From: a bacterium | GTDB lineage: Bacteria; Gemmatimonadota; Gemmatimonadetes; Gemmatimonadales; Gemmatimonadaceae | Assembly (NCBI GenBank): GCA_021802745.1 | Contig: JAJZRK010000178.1 | Coordinates: 1 to 6,588 of the forward strand | Direction of reading: 5' to 3' | Length of the DNA: 6,588 nt | Part shown: positions 1-5,451 of the stretch, in pieces | Layout of the letters: each line of letters begins with the position of its first letter | Numbering within the stretch: position 1 is the stretch's first letter | Translations under genes and position numbers: made by a program | The notes under the pieces: generated by a model | What the model saw: the letters and a program-made list of their open reading frames with translations, nothing else | Databases searched by the model: none | What the model was told of the DNA's origin: nothing

Positions 1-1
1 C

Positions 2-109
2 GCCGCGTACGATGTGCAGGCGAAGAAGCTCGCCGAGATGTTCCGCAAGAACTTCGAGAAGTTCGGCAGTGTGGATCCGGCCATCGCGAACGCGGGACCA
101 AAGGGATAG
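2..109 (+). CDS. pckA: Phosphoenolpyruvate carboxykinase (ATP), C-terminal end only
   Basis: Only the last 35 codons and the TAG stop (107-109) lie in the window; the gene begins upstream. The peptide starts AAYDVQAKKLAEMF, continues through KNFEKF, and ends in IANAGPKG. An Asp/Ala/Lys-rich helix (DxxAKKLAxMF), then an NF-x-x-F stretch, then a short tail ending in AGP is the usual C-terminus of ATP-dependent PEP carboxykinase. In that family the enzyme converts oxaloacetate plus ATP to phosphoenolpyruvate, CO2 and ADP in the cytoplasm, at the entry to gluconeogenesis. None of the catalytic or nucleotide-binding motifs is inside the window, so the call rests on the tail alone. The stop is followed 20 bases later by a strong hairpin, consistent with the end of the transcription unit. 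Confidence 0.72.
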   Translation, partial: AAYDVQAKKLAEMFRKNFEKFGSVDPAIANAGPKG

Positions 110-128
110 CAGGGCGATTGGGAAATGC

Positions 129-156
129 GCGAGGGCCGGCGAACGCCGGCCCTCGC
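129..156. terminator. Perfect 12-bp hairpin, probable (bidirectional) intrinsic terminator
   Basis: GCGAGGGCCGGC (129-140) pairs perfectly with GCCGGCCCTCGC (145-156) around a GAAC tetraloop. On the plus strand it begins 20 bases after the pckA stop and is followed by the pyrimidine-rich, moderately T-rich CTTCCTTTA. On the minus strand it is followed by ATTTCCC. The U-tract is weak compared with E. coli terminators, as is common in GC-rich genomes. Its position between convergent genes suggests it serves both. Confidence 0.75.
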
Positions 157-162
157 CTTCCT

Positions 163-757
163 TTACCCCCGCACCCCGCACTCTGCCCCATTCGTTCGGC
201 AGCGCTCCCCCCTGGGCGCTCCGTCCCCGGCACTCGCCGATGCGCTCGTCCACCAGCGCCTCGTTCCACGCCGCGCCCGACGGAATGGCGAACGCGATGT
301 GCGCCGCCTCGTGCTCCACGCTGCGCAGCACCTCGTCCAGCGAGCGGCGGCCGATATTGAGCGCGTCCACCTCGCGCGCCACGTCAATCTCGCCGGTGGA
401 TTTCGCCTGCGCCGAGGCGAGGTTCGGGCCCACGCGCCACATGTACGGGCGAACCACGATGCGCTGGGCCGCGAGCGAACCCTCCAGCACCGTGCCATAC
501 GCCTCACACACACCGCCGCGCGCCTTGAGATCGGCGACGCGCGACGCCACCGCGTTCAGGACGTCGTCGTCGCTGGTGCGCCGTTCGCAGCCCTGGCAGA
601 CGGGCGCTGGCCCGGCAACTTCAGCGTCCGTTCCCCGCTCCGGCGCGGCGCGAGGGGCGGGGCCCGGCGCGGGCTTGGTTCGCACACACGCGGTCGCCGC
701 GGCGCCCAGCAGGGCGCAGACGAGCAGCGACACGGAACGGAAGCGACGTGGACGCAC
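163..757 (-). CDS. Putative lipoprotein with HExxH zinc-metallopeptidase-like motif; 3' end unresolved
   Basis: I read a minus-strand gene from GTG at 755-757, with GGTGGAG (765-771) 7 nt upstream. The N-terminus is a signal peptide: an RPRRFR basic start, a hydrophobic core at about residues 9-21, and a lipobox-like ATA|C with Cys24 as the likely lipidated residue. A Pro/Ala-rich spacer follows, then CQGC (54-57). Near the C-terminus lie EHEAAH (148-153; HExxH with His149, Glu150 and His153) and, 11 residues later, NEALVD (165-170), which resembles the NExxxD part of thermolysin-like gluzincins. This suggests a membrane-anchored zinc peptidase outside the cytoplasm, but no family is recognised. 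The 3' end is uncertain. The frame has no stop down to base 1 and would run antisense through the pckA tail. The coordinate 163 is the TAA in the neighbouring frame, just before the hairpin; it would be the end if the frame shifts, for example in the C6 run at 207-212. The 5' two-thirds is solid. Confidence 0.6.
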
Positions 758-878
758 GGGAGGACTCCACCGGTCGGCAGTGCTGTGAAGATGGAGCGCA
801 ACGGCGCAGGAACGCAACCGCCACCCCGTCCGCCGCCGAATGATGCTGGCCTCCCATTCGCCTCCCCCCCACCTTTCA
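758..878. other. Divergent intergenic region between the lipoprotein and HD-domain genes
   Basis: This gap must hold the promoters of the minus-strand lipoprotein gene and the plus-strand HD gene. I found no convincing -35/-10 pair on either strand and no strong operator-like palindrome. It contains a C7 run at 864-870 just before the heptad repeats. Reading frames that cross it on the plus strand are continuations of antisense frames and look non-coding. Confidence 0.45.
765..771 (-). promoter_or_regulatory. Ribosome binding site of the HEAAH lipoprotein gene
   Basis: The minus-strand sequence GGTGGAG lies 7 nt before the GTG at 757. It decides the start: there is no in-frame ATG nearby, and the residues that follow form a lipoprotein signal peptide straight away. 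Confidence 0.6.
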
Positions 879-913
879 ACCGTCTACCATCTACCGTCCA
901 CCGTCTACCATCC
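879..913 (+). repeat. Five tandem copies of a 7-bp repeat (ACCRTCY)
   Basis: The units are ACCGTCT (879-885), ACCATCT (886-892), ACCGTCC (893-899), ACCGTCT (900-906) and ACCATCC (907-913). They follow the consensus ACC-G/A-TC-T/C with no spacing and end 8 nt before the ATG of the HD-domain gene. The array therefore lies in its promoter or 5' leader. It resembles the short tandemly repeated heptamers known from intergenic regions of some bacteria, such as the STRR heptamers of cyanobacteria. No relationship is claimed. Confidence 0.85.
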
Positions 914-921
914 GCCGCTCA

Positions 922-2142
922 ATGGCTTTCGTCAGAGACCCCCTCTGGAACAACATCCGCATTGACGGGCCGTTCCTGCGCCTCGCCGACACGCCGGTGG
1001 TGCAGCGCCTGCGCTACGTGCGCCAGCTCGGTCTCGCGCATCTGGTGTATCCGGGCGCCACGCATTCGCGTTTCGAGCACGCCTTGGGGGCGTTTCACCT
1101 CGCCAACCGGACCCTCGCCCGGCTCGACGAGGCGGGCATGCTCGACCAGGTCGCGCCCGACGAGCCCGAGGTCGTGGCGGCCGCGGCCCTCCTGCACGAC
1201 GTCGGCCACTACCCGTTCTCGCATGCGCTCGAGGAGATCGGCGCCATGCATCACGAGGCCGTCGCCGAGCCGATGATCACCACCGGCGACGTGGCCGCCA
1301 TCCTGCGCAGCGAGATCGCCCCCGACGCTCCCGAGCGCGTCTTCGCCCTCATGCGGGGCGAGAGCGACTCGCCCCTGCAGGGCCTCATCAGCGGGTCGCT
1401 CGACCTCGACAAGACCGACTACCTCAAGCGCGATGCGCTGATGTGCGGCGTCCCCTACGGCGAGATTGACGTGGACCGGCTGCTGCACGCGCTGGTCGTG
1501 GTGGACGATCCGCACCTCGGCCATGCCGCGATCGGCGTGCGCGAGAAGGCGCTCAGCGCGCTCGAGTCGCTCCTCTTCGCCAAGTACCAGATGTACCGCA
1601 ACGTCTACTGGCACCACGCGGTGCGCAGCCCGACGGCGATGTACAAGCGCCTGGTGGACGACGCCCTGCGCGCCGGCGCGGTGCGGGCCGACGAACTGGT
1701 CGCCCACACCGACGAGGGGCTCCTGCACGCGCTGCGGGCCCGCACGCCAAGCGCGCTCCTCGACGCCATCCTCTCGCGCCGCCTCTACAAGCGCGCCATG
1801 GAATGTCCGGCCGCCGAGCTCGACGGCGTGGACCTCGAGTGGATTGCCGAAGATCATGATCGCGCGCGCCGCACCGAGGACGCCATGGCCGCCGGGCTCG
1901 GGTTCACCCCGGGCGAGCTGCTCCTCGACTACCCGCAAAAGGAGCAGATGCTCGGCCTCGACCTGCCCGTGCTCACCCGCGACGGCCGCGTCGAGCGGCT
2001 GACGAGCGCGGGGATGGCCGGCGCCATCAACCTGCCCGTGCTGGCCGACCAGCTCTACCGGTCGGCGCGCTGGCTGCGCGTCTTCACGGTGCGGCGGATC
2101 AGCCTGCCAAAGGACGAGGTGCTGCGGATGCTCGCGGCGTGA
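922..2142 (+). CDS. HD-domain phosphohydrolase, dNTPase/SAMHD1-like (COG1078 type)
   Basis: This 406-residue soluble protein matches the usual length and layout of the YwfO/SAMHD1-like HD phosphohydrolases. The N-terminus MAFVRDPLW is followed by the family block QRLRYVRQLG (28-37). The metal ligands are visible: H53 in THSRFEH, H92-D93 in LLHDVGH followed by PFSH (98-101), and D161/D163 in LDLDKTDYL. A later block, YWHHAVRSPTAMYKR, also fits the family. Characterised relatives hydrolyse deoxynucleoside triphosphates to nucleoside and triphosphate, so a cytoplasmic dNTP-pool or nucleotide-clearing role is likely, but the substrate cannot be read from sequence. The ATG at 922 gives the expected family N-terminus, yet no Shine-Dalgarno sequence precedes it, only heptad repeats and CGCCGCTCA. 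Initiation may therefore be leaderless or SD-independent. Its 3' end overlaps the opposing methyltransferase gene by 44 bp. Confidence 0.92.
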   Translation: MAFVRDPLWNNIRIDGPFLRLADTPVVQRLRYVRQLGLAHLVYPGATHSRFEHALGAFHLANRTLARLDEAGMLDQVAPDEPEVVAAAALLHDVGHYPFSHALEEIGAMHHEAVAEPMITTGDVAAILRSEIAPDAPERVFALMRGESDSPLQGLISGSLDLDKTDYLKRDALMCGVPYGEIDVDRLLHALVVVDDPHLGHAAIGVREKALSALESLLFAKYQMYRNVYWHHAVRSPTAMYKRLVDDALRAGAVRADELVAHTDEGLLHALRARTPSALLDAILSRRLYKRAMECPAAELDGVDLEWIAEDHDRARRTEDAMAAGLGFTPGELLLDYPQKEQMLGLDLPVLTRDGRVERLTSAGMAGAINLPVLADQLYRSARWLRVFTVRRISLPKDEVLRMLAA

Positions 2143-2980
2143 GCAGCACCCACGATTGCGGCAGCGTCCGATGTTCCTCCATCAGCGCCACCAACGTGCG
2201 CGGCATGCGCGCACGCCACGGTTCGGCCACGCCTTCCGGAAGCTGAGCCAGTGAGCGCGGCTCGATAGCGACGCTTCGCACGGCGTGGGTCGGCAGGAAG
2301 CGCGTCGTCATCACCGGCTCCGTGGGCGACTCGGGCGGCCCGTGGCACTCGACGAGGATGGTGGCGTGCCGCAGCGCGGGCACCGCGGTCGGATCGAGCA
2401 GCGGCACCTCGCCGCCCTCGATGTCGCAGACCACCAGCACGCCGTCGCCGCTTCCGAGCGCGGCTTCCAGGGCAGGGCCGTCGCAAAACCCGCCAACCTG
2501 CACGCGGTCCGCAACGCCGTTTGCGGCCACCGCGCCGGCGAGCACCGCGCGCGCCTCAGCCTCGGCCTCGAACGCGACCACGTGCAGCTCCGGAATCAGG
2601 CGCGCCAGGCCGATGGCGTAGTAGCCAAACCGCGCTCCGATGTTGACGAGTGACCGCGGACGGCGCTCGGCGAGCTCGCGCACGACGGGGAAGAGCTCGC
2701 ACTCGTACGTCCCGAGAAGCTCGGGTGCCGCCGGATAGCCGGTGAGCCGCATGCCGGCGAATGGGCCGCTCATCACGCGGTCGCCGGCGGCCGCCCGCAA
2801 CCGGCCATAGAGAAACCGGCGCTTCGGACGCAGCAGCCAGCGCACGAGGTCTCGCCCCGGGGCCGGCATGCCGCGGAAGGCGCGCAGCAGCGGGCCGCTG
2901 CGTTCAATGGGCCGCTGCCCGGTAATGGTCTCGATCAGGAGACGCTGGAGGCCCGGGCGGTCGGCGGCGCGGCCGTTCAC
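2099..2980 (-). CDS. FkbM-type SAM-dependent methyltransferase
   Basis: This is a 293-residue protein starting at GTG 2978-2980. That GTG overlaps the TGA of the preceding 59-codon gene (GTGA), so translation is probably coupled, with GAAGGGCGG just upstream. An earlier in-frame start at 3082 would run back through the upstream gene and is rejected. The N-terminal 110 residues are helical and basic (RPKRRFLYGRLR, 51-62), then PFAGMRL and GTYECEL (90-96). The Rossmann methyltransferase core begins with SLVNIGARFGYYAIGLA (110-126), a SAM-binding motif I, followed by VVAFEAE (134-140). CDIEGGE (185-191) matches the DxEGxE hallmark of the FkbM family. Family members O-methylate sugars, polyketides or other small molecules; the substrate here is unknown. 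Motif I has Asn113 where Asp is usual. It is the last gene of the minus-strand operon, and its final 44 bp lie inside the convergent HD gene. Confidence 0.85.
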   Translation of the reverse strand: MNGRAADRPGLQRLLIETITGQRPIERSGPLLRAFRGMPAPGRDLVRWLLRPKRRFLYGRLRAAAGDRVMSGPFAGMRLTGYPAAPELLGTYECELFPVVRELAERRPRSLVNIGARFGYYAIGLARLIPELHVVAFEAEAEARAVLAGAVAANGVADRVQVGGFCDGPALEAALGSGDGVLVVCDIEGGEVPLLDPTAVPALRHATILVECHGPPESPTEPVMTTRFLPTHAVRSVAIEPRSLAQLPEGVAEPWRARMPRTLVALMEEHRTLPQSWVLLTPRASAAPRPLAG

Positions 2981-3156
2981 CCGCCCTTCGATCGCCCGTA
3001 CGCCTCGGCGAGCTTGCGCGCGATCCCGCGGTAGAAGGCGGCGTCCGCGCCCTTCCCCTCGCCCTCCAGGGTCAGCGCGCACGACTCCAGCGCGAACAGG
3101 ATGTTGCCCAGGTACAGTTCGGAGATCGAGCCGACCGTCTCAGGCGCGTCGCCCAT
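2977..3156 (-). CDS. 59-residue hypothetical protein
   Basis: This is a short gene with a good start: ATG at 3154-3156, preceded by GGGAGG (3161-3166) 4 nt upstream, and a TGA stop at 2977-2979. It begins MGDAPETVGSISELYLGNIL and ends AEAYGRSKGG. The centre reads as two amphipathic helices (SISELYLGNILFALESCALTL at about 10-30, then AAFYRGIARKLAEAY at about 39-53) joined by a Gly-rich turn, EGEGKG. There is no signal peptide or membrane segment, and one Cys at position 26. I do not recognise a family. It starts 12 nt after the PP2C stop and its TGA overlaps the methyltransferase GTG, so it belongs to the operon and is probably made together with the methyltransferase. It could be a small partner or regulator of that enzyme or of the phospho-signalling pair; this is inference. 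Confidence 0.75.
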   Translation of the reverse strand: MGDAPETVGSISELYLGNILFALESCALTLEGEGKGADAAFYRGIARKLAEAYGRSKGG

Positions 3157-3160
3157 GCGC

Positions 3161-3166
3161 CCTCCC
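3161..3166 (-). promoter_or_regulatory. Ribosome binding site of the 59-residue protein
   Basis: GGGAGG on the minus strand lies 4 nt before ATG 3156, in the 12-nt gap after the PP2C stop. It is the clearest Shine-Dalgarno sequence in the operon and is the main support for treating the small gene as real. Confidence 0.65.
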
Positions 3167-3168
3167 GC

Positions 3169-3924
3169 TCACTCGGCCGCAGGCGCTTCGAATCCGACAA
3201 CCTGCACCACGATTGCCGTGATATTGTCGAGGCCGCCGCGCCCGTTCGCCTCGGAGATGAGCGTGTCCACGATGCGCCCGGGCCCCGAGCGCGCCAGCAG
3301 GATCTGCTGCAGTCGCCGGTCATCCACCATGCCGGTGAGACCGTCCGACGCAACCAGGAAAACATCGCCCGGGCGCGCCTCGCCGGCGTAGAGGTCGGGC
3401 TCCACGCCCTCGCTCGCCCCGACGCACCGCGTGATCACGTTGCTGTACGGATGGTACCGCGCCTGCTCCGGCGTGAGGAGCCCCGCGTCCACCTGCTCCT
3501 GCACGTACGAGTGATCCTTGGTCAGCTGCGTCAGCGCGCCATCGCGCAGCATGTAGATGCGCGAATCGCCGATCTGGCCGATGAGGTAGTGGCCGTCCGA
3601 CAGCACGAGCACCGAGGCGGTGGTGCCCATCCCCTGTTTGTCCGTCTCGGCCAGCATGCGATCGTAGATGGCGCGGTTGGCGTCGCGCAGCGACTGCGCC
3701 GTGCGCTCCGCGGCGTCCGCCTGCATGACGCTCTCGAGCTGCAGCAGGGATCGCGCGACGATCTGCACCGCCATCTCGCTCGCCACCTCGCCGGCGGCGT
3801 GCCCGCCCATGCCGTCGGCCACCATGAACACGCCGCGACGAGAGTCGGCTTCGGCGAAGAACGAATCTTCATTGCCCGATCGGACCATACCGACGTCGGA
3901 TCTGGCGGCAACCGCGAGATGCAC
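3169..3924 (-). CDS. PP2C-family Ser/Thr protein phosphatase (Stp1/PrpC type)
   Basis: This 251-residue single-domain PPM/PP2C phosphatase has all the expected motifs in order. They are SDVGMVRSGNEDSF (9-22), VADGMGGH (35-42), GTTASVLVL (100-108), IGQIGDSRIY (115-124), LTKDHS (134-139), LVASDGL (190-196) and GLDNITAIVV (231-240). The metal-binding acids D20, D37, D194 and D233 are all present, so it should be an active Mg/Mn-dependent enzyme that removes phosphate from Ser/Thr residues in the cytoplasm. There is no signal peptide or membrane segment. The start is GTG at 3922-3924, only 3 nt after the TAG of the FHA gene. No good ribosome site lies between them, so translation is probably coupled to the FHA protein. 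Bacterial PP2C enzymes of this length usually oppose PknB-type kinases; no kinase gene is in the window. Confidence 0.95.
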   Translation of the reverse strand: MHLAVAARSDVGMVRSGNEDSFFAEADSRRGVFMVADGMGGHAAGEVASEMAVQIVARSLLQLESVMQADAAERTAQSLRDANRAIYDRMLAETDKQGMGTTASVLVLSDGHYLIGQIGDSRIYMLRDGALTQLTKDHSYVQEQVDAGLLTPEQARYHPYSNVITRCVGASEGVEPDLYAGEARPGDVFLVASDGLTGMVDDRRLQQILLARSGPGRIVDTLISEANGRGGLDNITAIVVQVVGFEAPAAE

Positions 3925-3927
3925 GAT

Positions 3928-5439
3928 CTAGCGCCCCGTGGAGAGCAGGACCGCGAGCAGCGTCGCACCGGCGGCGGCCGCAGCCATGATGAACGCGATC
4001 ACCGCGCCGCACCCCTTCTTCTTGGCCTCCACGGCAACCGGAGCGGACGGCTTCGCGACGGTTGACTTGCGCGCCTGATCCACGGCCACCGCGGCGATGG
4101 CACGCGTGCCGCCACCCTCATCATCGGCCGCCACCAGCGGCCGGAAGGTCATCTTGATGCCGCCAAAGCGGACATCTGGCGCCCCTTCCACCCGGTGCTC
4201 GCCCTGCACGCGGCGGCCGCCGACATAGGTGCCGTTCGTGGAGTCCTGATCCACGATGAACCAGCCGTTGTCGCGCTTCTGGATCTTGGCATGCGAGTCG
4301 GACACGCTCTCGTCGCTGAGCACCACGTCGTTGTGCGCCCCGCGCCCGACGTTGGTGAGCGCCGAGTGGATTTCGAACTTGGTTCCCTTGAGCGCCCCCT
4401 CGTTGACGATCTCGAGCGTGGCCAGCGGCGCGCGACCCGCGCTCGCTGCCTTGGCCGCTGGCGCAGGTGCCGCGGGTGCAGGCGCCGGCGGTATCGGTGC
4501 TGCGGGTGCCGGCGCCGTCGCGGCTGCGGTCGGCAGGGCGGCCCTCGGCGCGGCGGCGGCAATCGCGGATTCCAGGTCGAGCTTCACTTCCGGCGCCTTC
4601 GGCGCTGGTGGTGTGGGCGGAACTGGCGGCGCTGGTGGCGCTGGTGGCGCTGGTGGCGCAGGTGGCGCTGGCGGCGCTGGCGGCGTTGGCGGCGCTGGTG
4701 GCGCTGGTGGCGCTGGTGGCGCGGACGGTGGCACTGGCGCGGGCGCGGCAGCGGGCGCCGGAGGCGGGGCCGCAACCGCCTTGGCCTGGTCCGCGTAGAA
4801 GCGGAACTCCTCGGGGCCAATCTTGATCACGTCACCGCGGCCGAGCACCTGCTTCTGCTCGATGCGGGCGCCGTTCACGAACACGCCGTTCGTGCTGAGA
4901 TCGTTCAGATGGTAGCCGCCCGGCATCGGCACGATCTCGGCGTGCCGGCGCGAGACCTCGGACGACGAGATGACGACGTCGTTCCCGACCTCGCGGCCAA
5001 AAGTGATGCCGTCGTCCGGCACCACGTATTCCCGGCCGTCCGTGAGTGAGACGAGGCGTCCCCCCCGCGCCAGCGTGGGCTTGGCCGGCGCTCCAGCGGC
5101 CTTCGCACGCGCCATCTCGGCCACCTGCGCCCCCGAGACGAACTGCGTGCTTCCCCCCTGCTTCACGTCACCGTAGCGCAGCTCCTCCCCCGCCATCTCC
5201 ACCTTGTCGCCGTGCAGCAGCGGGCTGGGCTCCACCCCGAGCTGGACGCCATTGACGAGGATCACGGCGTCCGGCGCGTCGCGCCGTATCACCGCGCTGC
5301 CGTCCGCGGACAGGCTCACGAGGGCCCGCGCCGAGGGATCGTCGCCCGGAAGCCGCAGGGCGGCGCCGTCGTGGCAGCCGACCGTCAGCCCTTCGGCGGG
5401 GACGGGATACTGTTGTCCGTGGAACTGGAGGTACGCCAT
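3928..5439 (-). CDS. Membrane-anchored FHA-domain protein with three FHA-like domains and a Pro/Ala linker
   Basis: The protein has 503 residues. Residues 1-90 look like a degenerate FHA fold (LTVGCHDGAALRL, then LVNGVQLG and LLHGDKVEM); GC replaces the usual GR and there is no S-x-x-H. Residues 128-217 are a canonical FHA domain: FGRE (147-150), SEVSRRHAEI (160-169) and DLSTNGVFVNG (180-190). Residues 224-281 are a low-complexity Pro/Ala linker built on APP repeats, and a second Ala/Pro-rich stretch runs to about 335. Residues 338-435 are another canonical FHA domain: VGRG (364-367), VSDSHAKI (379-386) and DSTNGTYVGG (399-408). KKK (473-475) precedes one membrane segment (about 478-500) and the tail TGR, so it is probably C-tail-anchored with its FHA domains in the cytoplasm. 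FHA domains bind phosphothreonine peptides, suggesting a scaffold that recruits phosphoproteins to the membrane. It starts 12 nt after the ABC gene and ends 3 nt before the PP2C gene. Confidence 0.93.
   Translation of the reverse strand: MAYLQFHGQQYPVPAEGLTVGCHDGAALRLPGDDPSARALVSLSADGSAVIRRDAPDAVILVNGVQLGVEPSPLLHGDKVEMAGEELRYGDVKQGGSTQFVSGAQVAEMARAKAAGAPAKPTLARGGRLVSLTDGREYVVPDDGITFGREVGNDVVISSSEVSRRHAEIVPMPGGYHLNDLSTNGVFVNGARIEQKQVLGRGDVIKIGPEEFRFYADQAKAVAAPPPAPAAAPAPVPPSAPPAPPAPPAPPTPPAPPAPPAPPAPPAPPAPPVPPTPPAPKAPEVKLDLESAIAAAAPRAALPTAAATAPAPAAPIPPAPAPAAPAPAAKAASAGRAPLATLEIVNEGALKGTKFEIHSALTNVGRGAHNDVVLSDESVSDSHAKIQKRDNGWFIVDQDSTNGTYVGGRRVQGEHRVEGAPDVRFGGIKMTFRPLVAADDEGGGTRAIAAVAVDQARKSTVAKPSAPVAVEAKKKGCGAVIAFIMAAAAAGATLLAVLLSTGR
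4625..4723 (-). repeat. Eleven tandem 9-bp repeats encoding the (APP)n linker
   Basis: On the plus strand the units are GGTGGCGCT or GGCGGCGCT, with single variants ending GCA, GTT or GCG, repeated 11 times without a gap. More degenerate copies flank the array on both sides. Read on the minus strand they encode Ala-Pro-Pro repeats in the FHA protein (about residues 239-272). The units stay in frame (9 bp), so gain or loss of copies would change linker length without breaking the gene. The near-identical DNA suggests recent expansion by slippage. Confidence 0.9.
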
Positions 5440-5451
5440 GGCACCGTGAAG

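Noticed and set aside
125..1276. Long plus-strand open frame across the lipoprotein gene and into the HD gene
   Set aside because: It is antisense to the lipoprotein gene, starts inside the terminator hairpin region and becomes an out-of-frame shadow of the HD gene. Its protein is Arg/His/Pro-rich with no domain.
919..1938. 339-codon minus-strand open frame antisense to the HD gene
   Set aside because: It mirrors the codon structure of a clear HD phosphohydrolase with complete catalytic motifs, and its own translation shows no recognisable domain; typical of antisense frames in GC-rich genes.
2981..3082. Upstream in-frame start for the methyltransferase (327-residue version)
   Set aside because: The extra 34 residues lie inside the 59-codon gene and are Arg/Gly-rich noise. 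The GTG at 2980 overlapping the upstream TGA is the natural coupled start.
4625..4723. CRISPR-like array
   Set aside because: The repeats are 9 bp with no spacers and lie inside a coding region as a Pro/Ala linker.
4195..5049. Gly/Trp/Arg-rich plus-strand frames across the FHA gene (also 4256-4798)
   Set aside because: The GGAGGA and WRRW runs come from reading the 9-bp APP-linker repeat on the wrong strand; the FHA domains on the minus strand are unambiguous.
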